Assembly: GCA_964471945.1 (NCBI GenBank)
Contig: CAYYIJ010000014.1
Location: 1-36,963 of the forward strand
From: JASEHD01 sp964471945
GTDB lineage: Bacteria; Bacteroidota; Ignavibacteria; UBA10030; SZUA-254
Direction of reading: 5' to 3'
DNA: 36,963 bases
In this document: positions 15,614 to 25,369 of the stretch, in pieces
Layout: each line of letters starts with the position of its first letter
How positions within the stretch are numbered: the first letter of the stretch is position 1
Translations under genes and position numbers: made by a program
The notes under the pieces: model-generated
Told to the model about the DNA's origin: nothing
What the model saw: the letters and a program-made list of their open reading frames with translations, nothing else
The model's database searches: none

Positions 15614-16885
15614 ATGAACATATTTTGTCTCGGTATAAATCATCGAACCGCACCCGTTGAAATCAGGGAAAAGCTTTGGTTTTCTGTAAATGAGATTCCG
15701 AATGTACTCGCTAATCTTCAAGAGCAGCAGCTTAAAGAACTCGTACTTGTCTCTACGTGTAACCGCACCGAATTATATTACGTCCCACACGAAGGGAGGG
15801 TAAATAGTGATCCATTGTGGAAGGTTCTCGCTAAGGAAAAAGGAGTAGATGCAAGTGTCGAAATGAAACATTTTTACTCTCTATCTTCCGTGATGGCCGT
15901 AAAACATATTTTTAGCGTTTCTTCCGGTATCGATTCGATGGTATTAGGAGATGTGCAGATTCTAAATCAAATGAAAGAGGCATTTACAATTGCACAAGGA
16001 GTTCAATCGCCTGGATTAATCTTGAACAGATTGTTCAATACAGCTTTTCGCGTAGGCAAACGAGCACGATCGGAAACAGAAATCGGTGAGGGGGCAGTCT
16101 CGATTAGTTATGCAGCGGCAGAACTTGCTTCAAAAATTTTCGAGGACCTAACAAAGCATACTGCTCTACTTATCGGTGCTGGAGAAACTGGCGAACTAAC
16201 CGCAAAACATTTGGCTGCCAGGAATTTAGGTAACCTTCTAATAACAAACCGTACACGAAAACGCGCTGAAGAACTTGCAGCAAATCTGAATGGCAGTGTT
16301 ATCGACTTCGATAAGCTAATTGAAGAACTTACACATGTTGACATTGTTATCAGCTCGGTTGATTCACCATCGTACATTGCAACCGCAAATGATCTCCAGA
16401 AGGTAATGAAGCATCGTGGTAATAAACCAATATTTTTGATCGATATCGGAGTGCCAAGAAACATAGACCCCAAGGCGAATGAGATTGATAATGTTTTCCT
16501 TCACGATATTGATGCATTGAATCACATCATCGACAAGAATCTTGCCCACCGCAGAACCGAAGTGCCAATGATACAACAGATTATCCTTGATGAATTAACA
16601 CAATTCAAAACTTGGTATGATTCGCTTGAAGTAACACCTACAATACAACAACTCCGCGAACATTTTGAGAAAATTCGGTATGACGAAGTGAAAAAACATA
16701 TACACCAGTTCAGTAAAGACAAACATGAAGAAATCGAAATACTAACAAAACGCATTCTGAATAAAATTCTACATACACCGATTGTCAATCTGAAAAATAG
16801 AACAACCGAACATAGTCCGGAGGAAACCCGTACAAAGATTCATATTCTGCGTCGTTTATTTGGCTTAGATAGGAAAGTATCTTAA
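15614..16885 (+). CDS. hemA: Glutamyl-tRNA reductase
   Basis: The enzyme makes glutamate-1-semialdehyde from glutamyl-tRNA with NADPH, the first committed step of C5-pathway tetrapyrrole synthesis. The 423-residue product starts MNIFCLGINHRTAPVEIREK, then STCNRTELYYV with the catalytic Cys49, SSGIDSMVLGDVQILNQ, and the NADPH-binding LLIGAGETGELTAKHL. The C-terminal helical dimerisation region begins near DIDALNHIIDKN. The length is typical. Its stop overlaps the hemC start (TAATG), so expression is coupled. The N-terminal KK seen in HemA proteins degraded by Lon/ClpAP in enterics is absent. Confidence 0.97.
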   Translation: MNIFCLGINHRTAPVEIREKLWFSVNEIPNVLANLQEQQLKELVLVSTCNRTELYYVPHEGRVNSDPLWKVLAKEKGVDASVEMKHFYSLSSVMAVKHIFSVSSGIDSMVLGDVQILNQMKEAFTIAQGVQSPGLILNRLFNTAFRVGKRARSETEIGEGAVSISYAAAELASKIFEDLTKHTALLIGAGETGELTAKHLAARNLGNLLITNRTRKRAEELAANLNGSVIDFDKLIEELTHVDIVISSVDSPSYIATANDLQKVMKHRGNKPIFLIDIGVPRNIDPKANEIDNVFLHDIDALNHIIDKNLAHRRTEVPMIQQIILDELTQFKTWYDSLEVTPTIQQLREHFEKIRYDEVKKHIHQFSKDKHEEIEILTKRILNKILHTPIVNLKNRTTEHSPEETRTKIHILRRLFGLDRKVS

Positions 16886-17832
16886 TGAATAAGGAAATTA
16901 AAAAAATCGTAATTGGGACACGGGGAAGTCAACTTGCACTCTGGCAATCAGAATGGGTTATGCGTAAATTGAATGATTTCTTCCCGAAACTCCAAATCGA
17001 GATTGAAATTATTAAGACAACGGGTGATAAAATTCTGGATTCTCCGCTTTCTAAGATTGGCGATAAGGGTTTATTCACAAAAGAGATCGAGATTGCATTG
17101 ATAGAAAAACGAGTTGATATTGCAGTTCACAGCTTGAAAGATCTACCAACGGTACTTCCAGCTGGATTGAAGATTGGGGCAATAACCAAGCGTGAAGATG
17201 TACATGATGTTTTTATTTCCCATGATAAAAAAACTTATAGAAGTTTATCAGATGTTCCTCGTGGTGGAAAAATTGCTACCGGAAGTTTACGCCGAAAATG
17301 CCAACTTTTAAATTGGCGGCACGACCTTGAGATTGTTGATCTCCGGGGAAATTTGAATACTCGGTTCGCAAAATTGGATGCATCGGATTGGGATGGGATG
17401 ATTCTTGCTTATGCGGGGGTTGTTCGACTCGGTTTCGAAAACCGAATTACTGAAATAATATCAATTGAAAAAATACTGCCAGCGGTTGGACAGGGTGCTT
17501 TAGCGATTGAAATTCGTGAAGATGATGAACGCATAAATTGGTTCCTCAGTCCTATAGGAAGTCAGGCAACTACTTTTTCAACACTCGGTGAACGAGCATT
17601 TCTCCATACACTCGAAGGCGGATGCCAAATACCCATTGGCGCTTATGCTCGAATAGAAAATAATGAGTTTATCATGGACGGACTGATTGGAAGCTTAGAC
17701 GGTAAAAGAATTGTACGTGGAATGGTTCGTGGCTCACCGGAAAACTCAGAAGAATTAGGTAAACAACTTGCACATACATTATATTCAAGCGGCGGTAAAA
17801 ATATTCTCGAACAAATCAGAAAAGTGGAATGA
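16885..17832 (+). CDS. hemC: Porphobilinogen deaminase (hydroxymethylbilane synthase)
   Basis: The enzyme polymerises four porphobilinogen molecules into hydroxymethylbilane, using a covalent dipyrromethane cofactor. The 315-residue product shows GTRGSQLALWQ at the N-terminus, VHSLKDLPTVLP with catalytic Asp86, ATGSLRRKCQ with cofactor-binding arginines, and EGGCQIPIGAYA with the cofactor-attaching Cys247. The length is normal. It overlaps hemA by one base and hemD by 4 bp (ATGA), a tight translational unit. Confidence 0.97.
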   Translation: MNKEIKKIVIGTRGSQLALWQSEWVMRKLNDFFPKLQIEIEIIKTTGDKILDSPLSKIGDKGLFTKEIEIALIEKRVDIAVHSLKDLPTVLPAGLKIGAITKREDVHDVFISHDKKTYRSLSDVPRGGKIATGSLRRKCQLLNWRHDLEIVDLRGNLNTRFAKLDASDWDGMILAYAGVVRLGFENRITEIISIEKILPAVGQGALAIEIREDDERINWFLSPIGSQATTFSTLGERAFLHTLEGGCQIPIGAYARIENNEFIMDGLIGSLDGKRIVRGMVRGSPENSEELGKQLAHTLYSSGGKNILEQIRKVE

Positions 17833-18596
17833 GTTTAGCAGGTAAAACAATTCTCATTACGCGTGCAGCAGCGCAGGTAGGAAAGATTATCCATTTGATT
17901 GAGCAGCAAAGCGGAATTCCAATCATTTTCCCAACCATTGAGATTGTTCAACCAGACTCATGGGAAATGGTGGATAAAGCCATCGATGGATTGTACATGT
18001 ATGATGGAATGGTTTTTACAAGCACGAATGGCGTTGAATTTTTCTTTCAACGATTGATTGAAAAAAATATTTTTTTTAGTGATTTAAAGAAAAAAATGAT
18101 TTTTGTAGTCGGGAATAAAACGAAGCAAACTGTTGAGAGTTACGGGTTGAGTGTTACGACTATACCAGAAAAATTCACTGCCCAAGAATTAGCCAACAAA
18201 CTTCAACAAGAAGACCTGAATGGAAAATACTTCCTTTTCCCAAGGGGTAACTTGGCAAAAGATGTATTGCCTGCAACTTTGAAATTGGTTGGTGCAGCAA
18301 TTGACGAGATTATTATTTATCAAACAAAACAACCAAAGCCCGAAAACATAAATGTGGTACGCAAACTGATAACAAATAGCAAGATTGATGTCGTGATATT
18401 TACAAGCCCTTCAACCGTAAAAAATTTTTTTAATATTATTCCGAAGAACGTATTTTCGTCAGAAATAAAAATTGCAGTCATCGGTCCAACAACAGCGAAA
18501 GCCATTGAAGAACTTGGGCTCGACATCGACATTCAGCCAGAACAATCAACTATCGAAGCACTTGTTGAAGCAATAGTTAAATATTTTCAATTATAA
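17829..18596 (+). CDS. hemD: Uroporphyrinogen-III synthase
   Basis: This 255-residue protein fits the HemD fold, which is poorly conserved in sequence: the start GKTILITRAAAQ, then FTSTNGVEFFFQRL (Ser/Thr-rich loop), and near the C-terminus VVIFTSPSTVKNFF and IAVIGPTTAKAIEELG, where the family's conserved hydroxyl residues lie. It cyclises and inverts ring D of hydroxymethylbilane to give uroporphyrinogen III. The ATGA overlap with hemC and the following hemE confirm the assignment. Confidence 0.92.
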   Translation: MSLAGKTILITRAAAQVGKIIHLIEQQSGIPIIFPTIEIVQPDSWEMVDKAIDGLYMYDGMVFTSTNGVEFFFQRLIEKNIFFSDLKKKMIFVVGNKTKQTVESYGLSVTTIPEKFTAQELANKLQQEDLNGKYFLFPRGNLAKDVLPATLKLVGAAIDEIIIYQTKQPKPENINVVRKLITNSKIDVVIFTSPSTVKNFFNIIPKNVFSSEIKIAVIGPTTAKAIEELGLDIDIQPEQSTIEALVEAIVKYFQL

Positions 18597-18619
18597 ATCT
18601 AAAAAACCGATATTAAAAT

Positions 18620-19660
18620 ATGATAAACGATTTATTTATAAAAGCATGCCTTCGTCAACCTATTCCCCGCACACCAATCTGGATGATGCGACAAGCAGGA
18701 CGCTATCTACCAGAATATCGGGCAGTGCGTTCGAAAGTTGATTTCCTTACACTCTGTAAGACTCCTGAACTTGCCGCCGATGTAACAATTCAGCCGGTGG
18801 ATATTATCGGCGTGGATGCGGCAATTATTTTTTCCGATATTCTTGTCGTCCCTGAGGCAATGGGAATGAAACTTGTTGTTGATGAAGGGAAAGGTGGTCC
18901 ACAGTTACCGGAACCATTGCGGTCAGAGGAACACATCGCAAAGCTTTTAGTTCCCGACCCAACCGATAAATTAAAGTTTGTATTGGATGCTTTAAGCTTG
19001 ACCCGAAGAGAACTTAAAGACCGGGTTCCTCTGATAGGTTTTTCTGGTTCACCATGGACATTGGCAGCTTACATGGTAGAGGGGCACGGTTCGAGAAATT
19101 TCCGCTTCATCAAGGAGATGATCTATAACGAGCCAGTAGTAGCTCATGAACTTCTCGACAAGCTTGCAAAAGTGGTTGCAGCATATATGAGCGCACAAAT
19201 CGAAGCTGGCGCAGATGCTATTCAAATTTTTGATACGTGGGGTGGCATTCTTACACAGGATGCTTTTCAAGAATTTTCCCTATATTATATCTCACAAGTT
19301 ATCGCTGAGACCAAAACAAACGGAAAACCTGTAATTGTCTTTTGCAAAGATTGCGATCATTCATTGTCAAAAATTGCCTTGTCAGGCTGCCAAGTAATAG
19401 GATTAGATTGGACTATTGATATCAGTGAAGCGAGAAAATTGGTAGGCAATAACACTGCTTTGCAAGGAAATATGGACCCAACAATTTTATACGCTAAACC
19501 TGACAAAATTCGTGCTGAGGTAAAATCTATTCTTGCAAAATACGGGAAAGGTTCCGGACATATTTTCAATCTCGGACATGGCATTCTCCCTGATATTCCT
19601 GTCGATCATGCTAAAGAATTTATTCGGGCAGTAAAAGAAGAAAGTACCAACTATCACTGA
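18620..19660 (+). CDS. hemE: Uroporphyrinogen decarboxylase
   Basis: The enzyme removes four carboxyl groups from uroporphyrinogen III to give coproporphyrinogen III. The 346-residue product carries PIWMMRQAGRYLPEYR, the N-terminal signature with its two active-site arginines, IIFSDILVVPEAMG with the catalytic Asp, GFSGSPWTLAAYMVEG, and HIFNLGHGILPD near the end. The length is typical. It follows hemD by 23 bp. The next hem-pathway enzyme, coproporphyrinogen oxidase, is not in the window. Confidence 0.97.
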   Translation: MINDLFIKACLRQPIPRTPIWMMRQAGRYLPEYRAVRSKVDFLTLCKTPELAADVTIQPVDIIGVDAAIIFSDILVVPEAMGMKLVVDEGKGGPQLPEPLRSEEHIAKLLVPDPTDKLKFVLDALSLTRRELKDRVPLIGFSGSPWTLAAYMVEGHGSRNFRFIKEMIYNEPVVAHELLDKLAKVVAAYMSAQIEAGADAIQIFDTWGGILTQDAFQEFSLYYISQVIAETKTNGKPVIVFCKDCDHSLSKIALSGCQVIGLDWTIDISEARKLVGNNTALQGNMDPTILYAKPDKIRAEVKSILAKYGKGSGHIFNLGHGILPDIPVDHAKEFIRAVKEESTNYH

Positions 19661-19685
19661 TAATCGGAATATATCATTATTTGTT

Positions 19686-21224
19686 ATGCAGAGTGAATTA
19701 AAAGTAAAACTTTATTTATTTTTATTTACACTCACTGCTATTTTCCTCTCCAGCGGAGCAAGATTGGTTTCAAGCGATGAGGTTTCGATGTATCTAACGG
19801 TCGAAAGTATTGTGAAGCACGGAACACTTGCGCTACCACCAGAAAATACACCAAACAGCACGCTTGTTAACGGAAAAGCATATACGTGGTACGAGGCAGG
19901 AAACATAATTGCTGGAATTCCATTATATCTCATCGGAGAAGTGGTAAAAACATTTTTCCCAATACCGGAATCAATGAAAGAATTTCTTCCCCGTGCCGCA
20001 GTTTCTTATACAAATGCATTCGTTGGTGCATGGATTGCGCTACTTTTTTTTATCTTTTGTAGAAAAATGGGACTGAGTATCAGAACTGCTCTCGGGATGT
20101 CGCTTGCCCTAACGTTCAGCACGTTTCTTCTTCCATATTATAAACTATACTTACGCGAACCAACCCTGACATTATGCTTGCTTGGCGGATTTATGTATTT
20201 GGTATTATATCAAAAGGAAAAAATTACTCGTTATCTCTATATCGCTGGCTCATTCTTGGGGTTCGGTATATTAACGAAACTTGTCTTCGCAATTAATCTT
20301 CTACCCATTTTAATTTATTTAATCTGGATTTTATTTAATTCGGGGAAAACCTTCAGTGAGACATTCAAGCAAACCGCTATTTTTTTAATACCGGTTATCC
20401 TCATCGGTTTCGTCGGATCTGGCATTTACAATTACCTGAGGTTCGGTGATCCATTCGACACTGGCTATACTGGCGGGAGATCGTTTCCGATACCATTTTA
20501 CGTTGGTATGTTCGGTCTACTTTTGAGCCCGGGCAAAGGAATACTTTGGTTCGCACCAATTTTGTTTCTTCTCCCTGTTTGCATTAAACATTTTTATAAA
20601 AATTTTCCTGCCGAAACTTATAGTATCTTTGGAATTTTCATTTTAAATCTTACACTTTCAAGTATGTACATCGCATGGGGAGGTGATGGAAGCTGGGGAC
20701 CAAGATACTTAACACCATTGCTGCCATTACTTTTATTTCCTATTGCTATTTATTTCACATCATTGAATGCGATCTTTAAAAAGGTATTTTTCAGTCTTGT
20801 TATTATCGGATGTTTAGTCCAGATTGGCGGTGTTAGCATTTATGCGGGTGCATACTTACGTGAAATTGGAGAATATCCGTATCAGCGTCATTTTGATGAT
20901 CCAGAATTTCTCGCCAAAGCACACTTCATCCCAAACTATTCACCCATATTGGGCCATTGGGAGATGTTTGCTCGGAATCTCGGTGAACATTTTAGGGGAA
21001 ACTATCCGCAGTTGAAAGTTGAGAACGATCAAAACGATAAACGACTACCCATTGCACAGGAAGATCACTCAAAATTGCTTCACACATTAGATTTTTGGTT
21101 TACTTATGCACTTTATACGGGTGTTTCGAAAAATATATTGACAGTCGCTCTCGCCTTCATGGCAATCGTTACACTCTTGTTTGGCACACTTCTTTATCGA
21201 ACTGTAATCTCTCTATCCAACTAA
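19686..21224 (+). CDS. GT-C fold membrane glycosyltransferase (PMT/ArnT-like)
   Basis: This 512-residue protein has about 11-12 hydrophobic helices and a periplasmic-type loop after the first. That loop holds SSDEVSMY with Asp31-Glu32, the place where GT-C enzymes (protein mannosyltransferases, ArnT) keep their acidic catalytic motif. GT-C enzymes use a polyprenyl-phosphate sugar donor. The next gene is a GT2 enzyme of the type that makes such donors, so the two plausibly form a pair. The acceptor is unknown. The gene is set inside the hem run, 25 bp after hemE, and the product has no relation to heme synthesis that I can see. Confidence 0.7.
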   Translation: MQSELKVKLYLFLFTLTAIFLSSGARLVSSDEVSMYLTVESIVKHGTLALPPENTPNSTLVNGKAYTWYEAGNIIAGIPLYLIGEVVKTFFPIPESMKEFLPRAAVSYTNAFVGAWIALLFFIFCRKMGLSIRTALGMSLALTFSTFLLPYYKLYLREPTLTLCLLGGFMYLVLYQKEKITRYLYIAGSFLGFGILTKLVFAINLLPILIYLIWILFNSGKTFSETFKQTAIFLIPVILIGFVGSGIYNYLRFGDPFDTGYTGGRSFPIPFYVGMFGLLLSPGKGILWFAPILFLLPVCIKHFYKNFPAETYSIFGIFILNLTLSSMYIAWGGDGSWGPRYLTPLLPLLLFPIAIYFTSLNAIFKKVFFSLVIIGCLVQIGGVSIYAGAYLREIGEYPYQRHFDDPEFLAKAHFIPNYSPILGHWEMFARNLGEHFRGNYPQLKVENDQNDKRLPIAQEDHSKLLHTLDFWFTYALYTGVSKNILTVALAFMAIVTLLFGTLLYRTVISLSN

Positions 21225-21240
21225 GAAAGATAATTATTGA

Positions 21241-21924
21241 ATGAAACTCTCTGTAATCGTTCCGGTGTATAACGAAGAAAATACACTTAGCCAGATTCTT
21301 AATAAAGTTTTAAAAGTTAATATCGAGAAAGAAATTATTATAGTCGATGATTATTCAAAAGACGATTCTCGTTCGAAAATTCAAGAGTACACTAAGCACT
21401 CAAACGTGAAGGCAGTTTTCCATGAAAGAAATTATGGTAAAGGAAAAGCAATCAGGAGCGGCATTGAACACGTGACAGGCGATATCGTAATTATTCAAGA
21501 TGCCGATTTAGAATACGAGCCGGAAGATTATCCAGCGCTTGTGAAGCCAATTATCGAGGAACGGACAAACGTTGTTTACGGCTCGCGGGAATTAGGAAAA
21601 GCCAATCAACACAGCTATTTCAGCTTTTATATTGGAGGAAAGTTTCTATCATGGCTGACAAATTTTCTCTACGGTTCAAAGATAACAGACGAACCGACAT
21701 GTTATAAAGTTTTCAAAACAGACGTTTTAAAATCCATTAATTTGAAGTGTGTTCGTTTTGAATTCTGTCCAGAAGTAACAGCGAAAATCCTAAAACGTGG
21801 TGAAAAAATTATTGAGATTCCAATTCACTATTATCCTCGGACAAAAGGCGAGGGAAAGAAAATCCGCTGGAAGGATGGAATAGAAGCGATATGGACTTTG
21901 ATCAAATACAAATTCATCGAATGA
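21241..21924 (+). CDS. Family 2 glycosyltransferase (polyprenyl-phosphate sugar synthase-like)
   Basis: This 227-residue soluble protein starts MKLSVIVPVYNEENTLSQIL, the GT2 N-terminus. It has IIVDDYSKDDS (first Asp motif), GKGKAIRSGIEH, and IVIIQDADLEYEPEDYP with the DAD metal-binding motif. Near the C-terminus IPIHYYPRTKGEGKKIRW matches dolichyl/undecaprenyl-phosphate mannose or glucose synthases. It lacks C-terminal membrane helices. It lies 16 bp after the GT-C gene and probably provides its lipid-linked sugar. The stop overlaps the chosen hemH start. Confidence 0.82.
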   Translation: MKLSVIVPVYNEENTLSQILNKVLKVNIEKEIIIVDDYSKDDSRSKIQEYTKHSNVKAVFHERNYGKGKAIRSGIEHVTGDIVIIQDADLEYEPEDYPALVKPIIEERTNVVYGSRELGKANQHSYFSFYIGGKFLSWLTNFLYGSKITDEPTCYKVFKTDVLKSINLKCVRFEFCPEVTAKILKRGEKIIEIPIHYYPRTKGEGKKIRWKDGIEAIWTLIKYKFIE

Positions 21925-22898
21925 TTTCAGAAAACAGAATTGCAGTCGTTCTCCTCCAGCTTGGTGGTCCAGATTCGCCTGACGCAATCGAACCTTTTCT
22001 TTACAATCTTTTCTGCGATTCGGACATTATAAATTTTCCTGGTGCTTTCCTCGCCCGAAAACCATTAGCTAAGTTCATTTCCTCCAAACGTTCAAAAAAA
22101 GTCATTGAAAAATATCTCTCAATTGGCGGCAAATCGCCGATTAACGAGTTAACAAAATCACAAGCACATGCACTTGAAATAGAATTAAATAAACACATCC
22201 CAACAAAAGTATTCACCGCTATGCGATACTGGCATCCTATGACGGATGAAATTATTCAGCAGATAAAAAAAGATATTTTCAAAAAAATAATTCTTCTTCC
22301 TATGTATCCCCAGTACTCAAAAGCTACTTCAGGATCAAGTCTGAACGAATGGAAGCGGCAAAGTTTACTATACGAAGTTAAAAAAATTTCAACAATAATT
22401 ATTCACTCTTTCCATGATCACCCGCTTTACATAGAAGCGTTGATTGAACAAATCCGGACAGCTTTGAAAAGATTTTCTTCAATCGAAGAACGAGAAATTG
22501 ATTTGGTCATTAGCGCCCACAGCATCCCGATGAGTATAGTGAAAAAGGGTGACCTGTACCGACAACAAATACAAGAAACCGTCCTACTGCTAACTCAAAA
22601 AGGGCAATGGAAATCACGCCACCACATCTGTTATCAAAGCAGGGTAGGCCCGATAAGTTGGTTAGGACCTTCATTGAGGGAAACAATTCGCAATCTTGCT
22701 TCAGAGGGACGAAAATATATACTTATTATTCCAGTCTCATTCGTTACTGATAACATCGAAACCCTCTACGAAATTAATATTCAGATGAAGCGGGAGGCAG
22801 AGCATCTTGGCATTAAACAATTTGAACTTACACCGGCATTAAATGATTCTCCGAAGTTCATTGATTGTCTAAAAACGTTAGTATTAGAAAATATATGA
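21921..22898 (+). CDS. hemH: Ferrochelatase
   Basis: The enzyme inserts Fe2+ into a porphyrin, the last step of heme synthesis. The ATG at 21921 overlaps the preceding stop as ATGA and gives 325 residues starting MISENRIAVVLLQLGGPDSP, which fits the family. A further ATG 30 bp upstream would lengthen the overlap to 34 bp and adds residues with no homology, so it is rejected. The catalytic His is in VISAHSIPMS (His200 from this start), and FVTDNIETLYEINIQ holds the conserved Glu residues. No Cys-rich C-terminal [2Fe-2S] motif is present. hemG follows after 13 bp. Confidence 0.95.
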   Translation: MISENRIAVVLLQLGGPDSPDAIEPFLYNLFCDSDIINFPGAFLARKPLAKFISSKRSKKVIEKYLSIGGKSPINELTKSQAHALEIELNKHIPTKVFTAMRYWHPMTDEIIQQIKKDIFKKIILLPMYPQYSKATSGSSLNEWKRQSLLYEVKKISTIIIHSFHDHPLYIEALIEQIRTALKRFSSIEEREIDLVISAHSIPMSIVKKGDLYRQQIQETVLLLTQKGQWKSRHHICYQSRVGPISWLGPSLRETIRNLASEGRKYILIIPVSFVTDNIETLYEINIQMKREAEHLGIKQFELTPALNDSPKFIDCLKTLVLENI

Positions 22899-22911
22899 TT
22901 ATTAATTCATC

Positions 22912-24321
22912 ATGCCAGATGCAGAAATAACAAACCACTCAGAGAATAAATCGGTCGTTATCATCGGCGCTGGAATTTCAGGATTAAGTGTTGCTCATTG
23001 GTTAATGAATAAAGGAATCAATGTTACAATACTTGAAAAAGATTCCGAGCCAGGTGGGACGATGAAAACATTATACGATAACGGTTGGCTCGTCGAGATG
23101 GGACCGAATAGTGCGCTCGAAACTACCCCACTACTAAAACAGTTATTTGAAGAATTAGGAATTCTTGACCAGAGAATCTATGCAAACGATTCTGCTTCAA
23201 AACGATACGTTGTTCGTGATGGTATTCTTCATCCAATTCCTATGAACCCGGGAACGTTTATAAAAACAAAATTATGGACTGCAGCTGGTAAACTCAGACT
23301 TTTTAAAGAACCATTCATCAAAAGAGCTGACCACGATGAAACTATCAGTGAATTTGTAATACGCCGGCTTGGACGAGAATTTTTAGATTACGCAATAAAT
23401 CCTTTCGTTGCCGGTGTTTATGCAGGTGACCCTGATAAACTTTCCGTCCGCTCTGCATTCCCAAAGCTGTATGCACTTGAAGAAAAATACGGTAGTTTGC
23501 TTATTGGCGCAATTAAATCTCGAAGCGAGAGAAAGCAGCGAAAAGAAATTGCCAAGGACCGTGCAAAATTATTTTCTTTTATGCATGGGATGAATGTACT
23601 TCCAAAACGAATAGCAGATAAACTTGGCAGCTCTTTAAAACTCAATTGTATAGTTGAAAAGATGACTCCGAACATGCAGGGGGAAAAAAATAAGTTCACT
23701 ATTGTTTACCAACAAAACGGAGTGTATCGAAAAATAAATTCTGAAATTATTGTCCTAGCTACACCTGCTCACTCAGCGGCGAACATCATTCATCCAATAT
23801 CTCCCGAGACCGCTGCTGTTCTTAAATCTATTTATTATCCTCCCGTTGCAGAAATATTTTTAGGATTTGATGAAAAACAAATTAATCGACCCTTGGATGG
23901 ATTTGGATTTCTTGTCCCCAAAGTAGAGCATCGCAAGATCCTTGGAACAATTTGGTCATCAGTTCTTTTCCCAAATCGTGCACCAAAAGGAAGTGTCGCT
24001 TTGTCAACATTCGTTGGCGGCGCTCGTCAACCGGAATTAGTATCCCTAAATGATGATGATCTCGTAAAAATCGTACTCGAAGATTTACGGCATTTAATGC
24101 AAGTAACCGGAAAACCAATATATTCAAAAATCATTCGATGGGAAAAAGCCATCCCTCAGTACAATATCGGATATCATCAAGTGACCGATGCTCTGGAAAA
24201 ATTTGAACATAACTTTAATGGGACTTACTTTTGCAGTAATTATCGGGGTGGAATTGCAGTTGGAGATTGCGTTATGAGTGCTAAGAAAATTAGTGAACAG
24301 GTTCTGCAACACATTTCCTGA
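22912..24321 (+). CDS. hemG: Protoporphyrinogen/coproporphyrinogen oxidase, HemG (HemY) type
   Basis: This FAD-dependent, oxygen-using oxidase of the HemY family has 469 residues. The Rossmann FAD motif is VVIIGAGISGLSVAHWL at about residue 15, followed by ILEKDSEPGGTMKT. The tail FCSNYRGGIAVGDCVMSA holds the FAD-binding C-terminal signature. HemY-type enzymes act on protoporphyrinogen IX, or on coproporphyrinogen III in the coproporphyrin pathway. The family alone does not show which, and the gene that would decide it (hemN/hemF or hemQ) is outside the window. It is called hemG here in the HemY sense; it is not related to the flavodoxin-like HemG of E. coli. Confidence 0.9.
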   Translation: MPDAEITNHSENKSVVIIGAGISGLSVAHWLMNKGINVTILEKDSEPGGTMKTLYDNGWLVEMGPNSALETTPLLKQLFEELGILDQRIYANDSASKRYVVRDGILHPIPMNPGTFIKTKLWTAAGKLRLFKEPFIKRADHDETISEFVIRRLGREFLDYAINPFVAGVYAGDPDKLSVRSAFPKLYALEEKYGSLLIGAIKSRSERKQRKEIAKDRAKLFSFMHGMNVLPKRIADKLGSSLKLNCIVEKMTPNMQGEKNKFTIVYQQNGVYRKINSEIIVLATPAHSAANIIHPISPETAAVLKSIYYPPVAEIFLGFDEKQINRPLDGFGFLVPKVEHRKILGTIWSSVLFPNRAPKGSVALSTFVGGARQPELVSLNDDDLVKIVLEDLRHLMQVTGKPIYSKIIRWEKAIPQYNIGYHQVTDALEKFEHNFNGTYFCSNYRGGIAVGDCVMSAKKISEQVLQHIS

Positions 24322-24413
24322 TGAGAACCTATTTCTATTATGTTTTTAAAAAAATAATTATTAACTTTTTACACTGTTCAACAATCTAATATTTTACAAT
24401 ACTCATCGAAGAT

Positions 24414-25346
24414 ATGGATCTTACTATAAACGAACTCATAATTGGAATTCTCTTTACAATTTTTGTAATTGTAATGTTGATACTCGATATGAAGGTATTC
24501 CACCGTAAAGCCCACTTCCCTTCATTCAAGGAAGCCTTGTTATGGAGTATTTTTTGGATATTTTTAGCTTTTGCTTTTAATGCGGGTGTCTTTTATTGGG
24601 GTTCCAACAAAATGGGGTTGGAGTTTTTAACCGGTTATATAGTCGAAAAATCTCTTTCCGTCGATAATATTTTCGTCTTTATCGTTATCTTTTCGTATTT
24701 TGGCGTTCCTAAAGAATATCAACACAAAATTTTATTCTGGGGAATTTTAGGCGCCATCGTCTTTCGAGTAGCGTTCATTGCTGCTGGTGCAATGCTTATT
24801 GCAACGTTCCACTGGATAATGTATGTGTTCGGAGCTTTTTTAATATTTACAGCTATAAAATTAGCCGTTAAAAGCGAAGCCGAAATCCATCCTGAAAAAA
24901 ATATTACATTAAAATTAGCCCGAAAAATATTTCCTGTAACAAAAGAGTTGCATGGCGAAAAATTCTTCATAAAAATAGATAAAAAAATATACGCAACTCC
25001 CCTGTTCTTAGTTTTAATGATGATTGAAAGTACCGATATCATTTTTGCAATCGATTCCATCCCTGCAATCTACGGAATTACTCACGATGTTTTTATTGTG
25101 TACACTTCCAACATCTTTGCGATACTCGGATTGCGCGCACTTTATTTTTTAATCGCAGGACTGATGATCAAACTCAGATATTTACAAACTGGGTTATCCT
25201 TCGTGTTAGGTTTTATCGGCATCAAAATGGTCATCGTTGATTTTTACAAAATCCCGGTTCACTACTCACTTATCATAATCTTCGGAATATTATTTATTGC
25301 ATTTTTAGCTTCGCTAATACCTGAAAAAAATAAATCAAGGGAATAA
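24414..25346 (+). CDS. TerC/Alx family integral membrane protein
   Basis: This 310-residue protein has about eight helices. The family blocks are clear: GYIVEKSLSVDNIFVFIVIF with the conserved acidic and Asn residues, and MIESTDIIFAIDSIPAIYGI. Family members include Alx, a manganese exporter in E. coli, and TerC proteins that assist metal loading of exported proteins. No yybP-ykoY manganese riboswitch is visible in the 92 bp upstream, which hold AT-rich sequence and no clear hairpin. It sits 93 bp after hemG, so it may start a separate transcript. A metal-homeostasis role is plausible from the family only. Confidence 0.88.
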   Translation: MDLTINELIIGILFTIFVIVMLILDMKVFHRKAHFPSFKEALLWSIFWIFLAFAFNAGVFYWGSNKMGLEFLTGYIVEKSLSVDNIFVFIVIFSYFGVPKEYQHKILFWGILGAIVFRVAFIAAGAMLIATFHWIMYVFGAFLIFTAIKLAVKSEAEIHPEKNITLKLARKIFPVTKELHGEKFFIKIDKKIYATPLFLVLMMIESTDIIFAIDSIPAIYGITHDVFIVYTSNIFAILGLRALYFLIAGLMIKLRYLQTGLSFVLGFIGIKMVIVDFYKIPVHYSLIIIFGILFIAFLASLIPEKNKSRE

Positions 25347-25369
25347 TATAAAAAAGGAGACAACCAATA

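Noticed and set aside
21891..21920. An upstream in-frame ATG for hemH
   Set aside because: The extra residues do not fit the ferrochelatase N-terminus, and the ATGA junction at 21921 is the usual arrangement.
24322..24413. A manganese riboswitch (yybP-ykoY) in front of the TerC gene
   Set aside because: The short AT-rich gap has no room for, and no trace of, the conserved stems.
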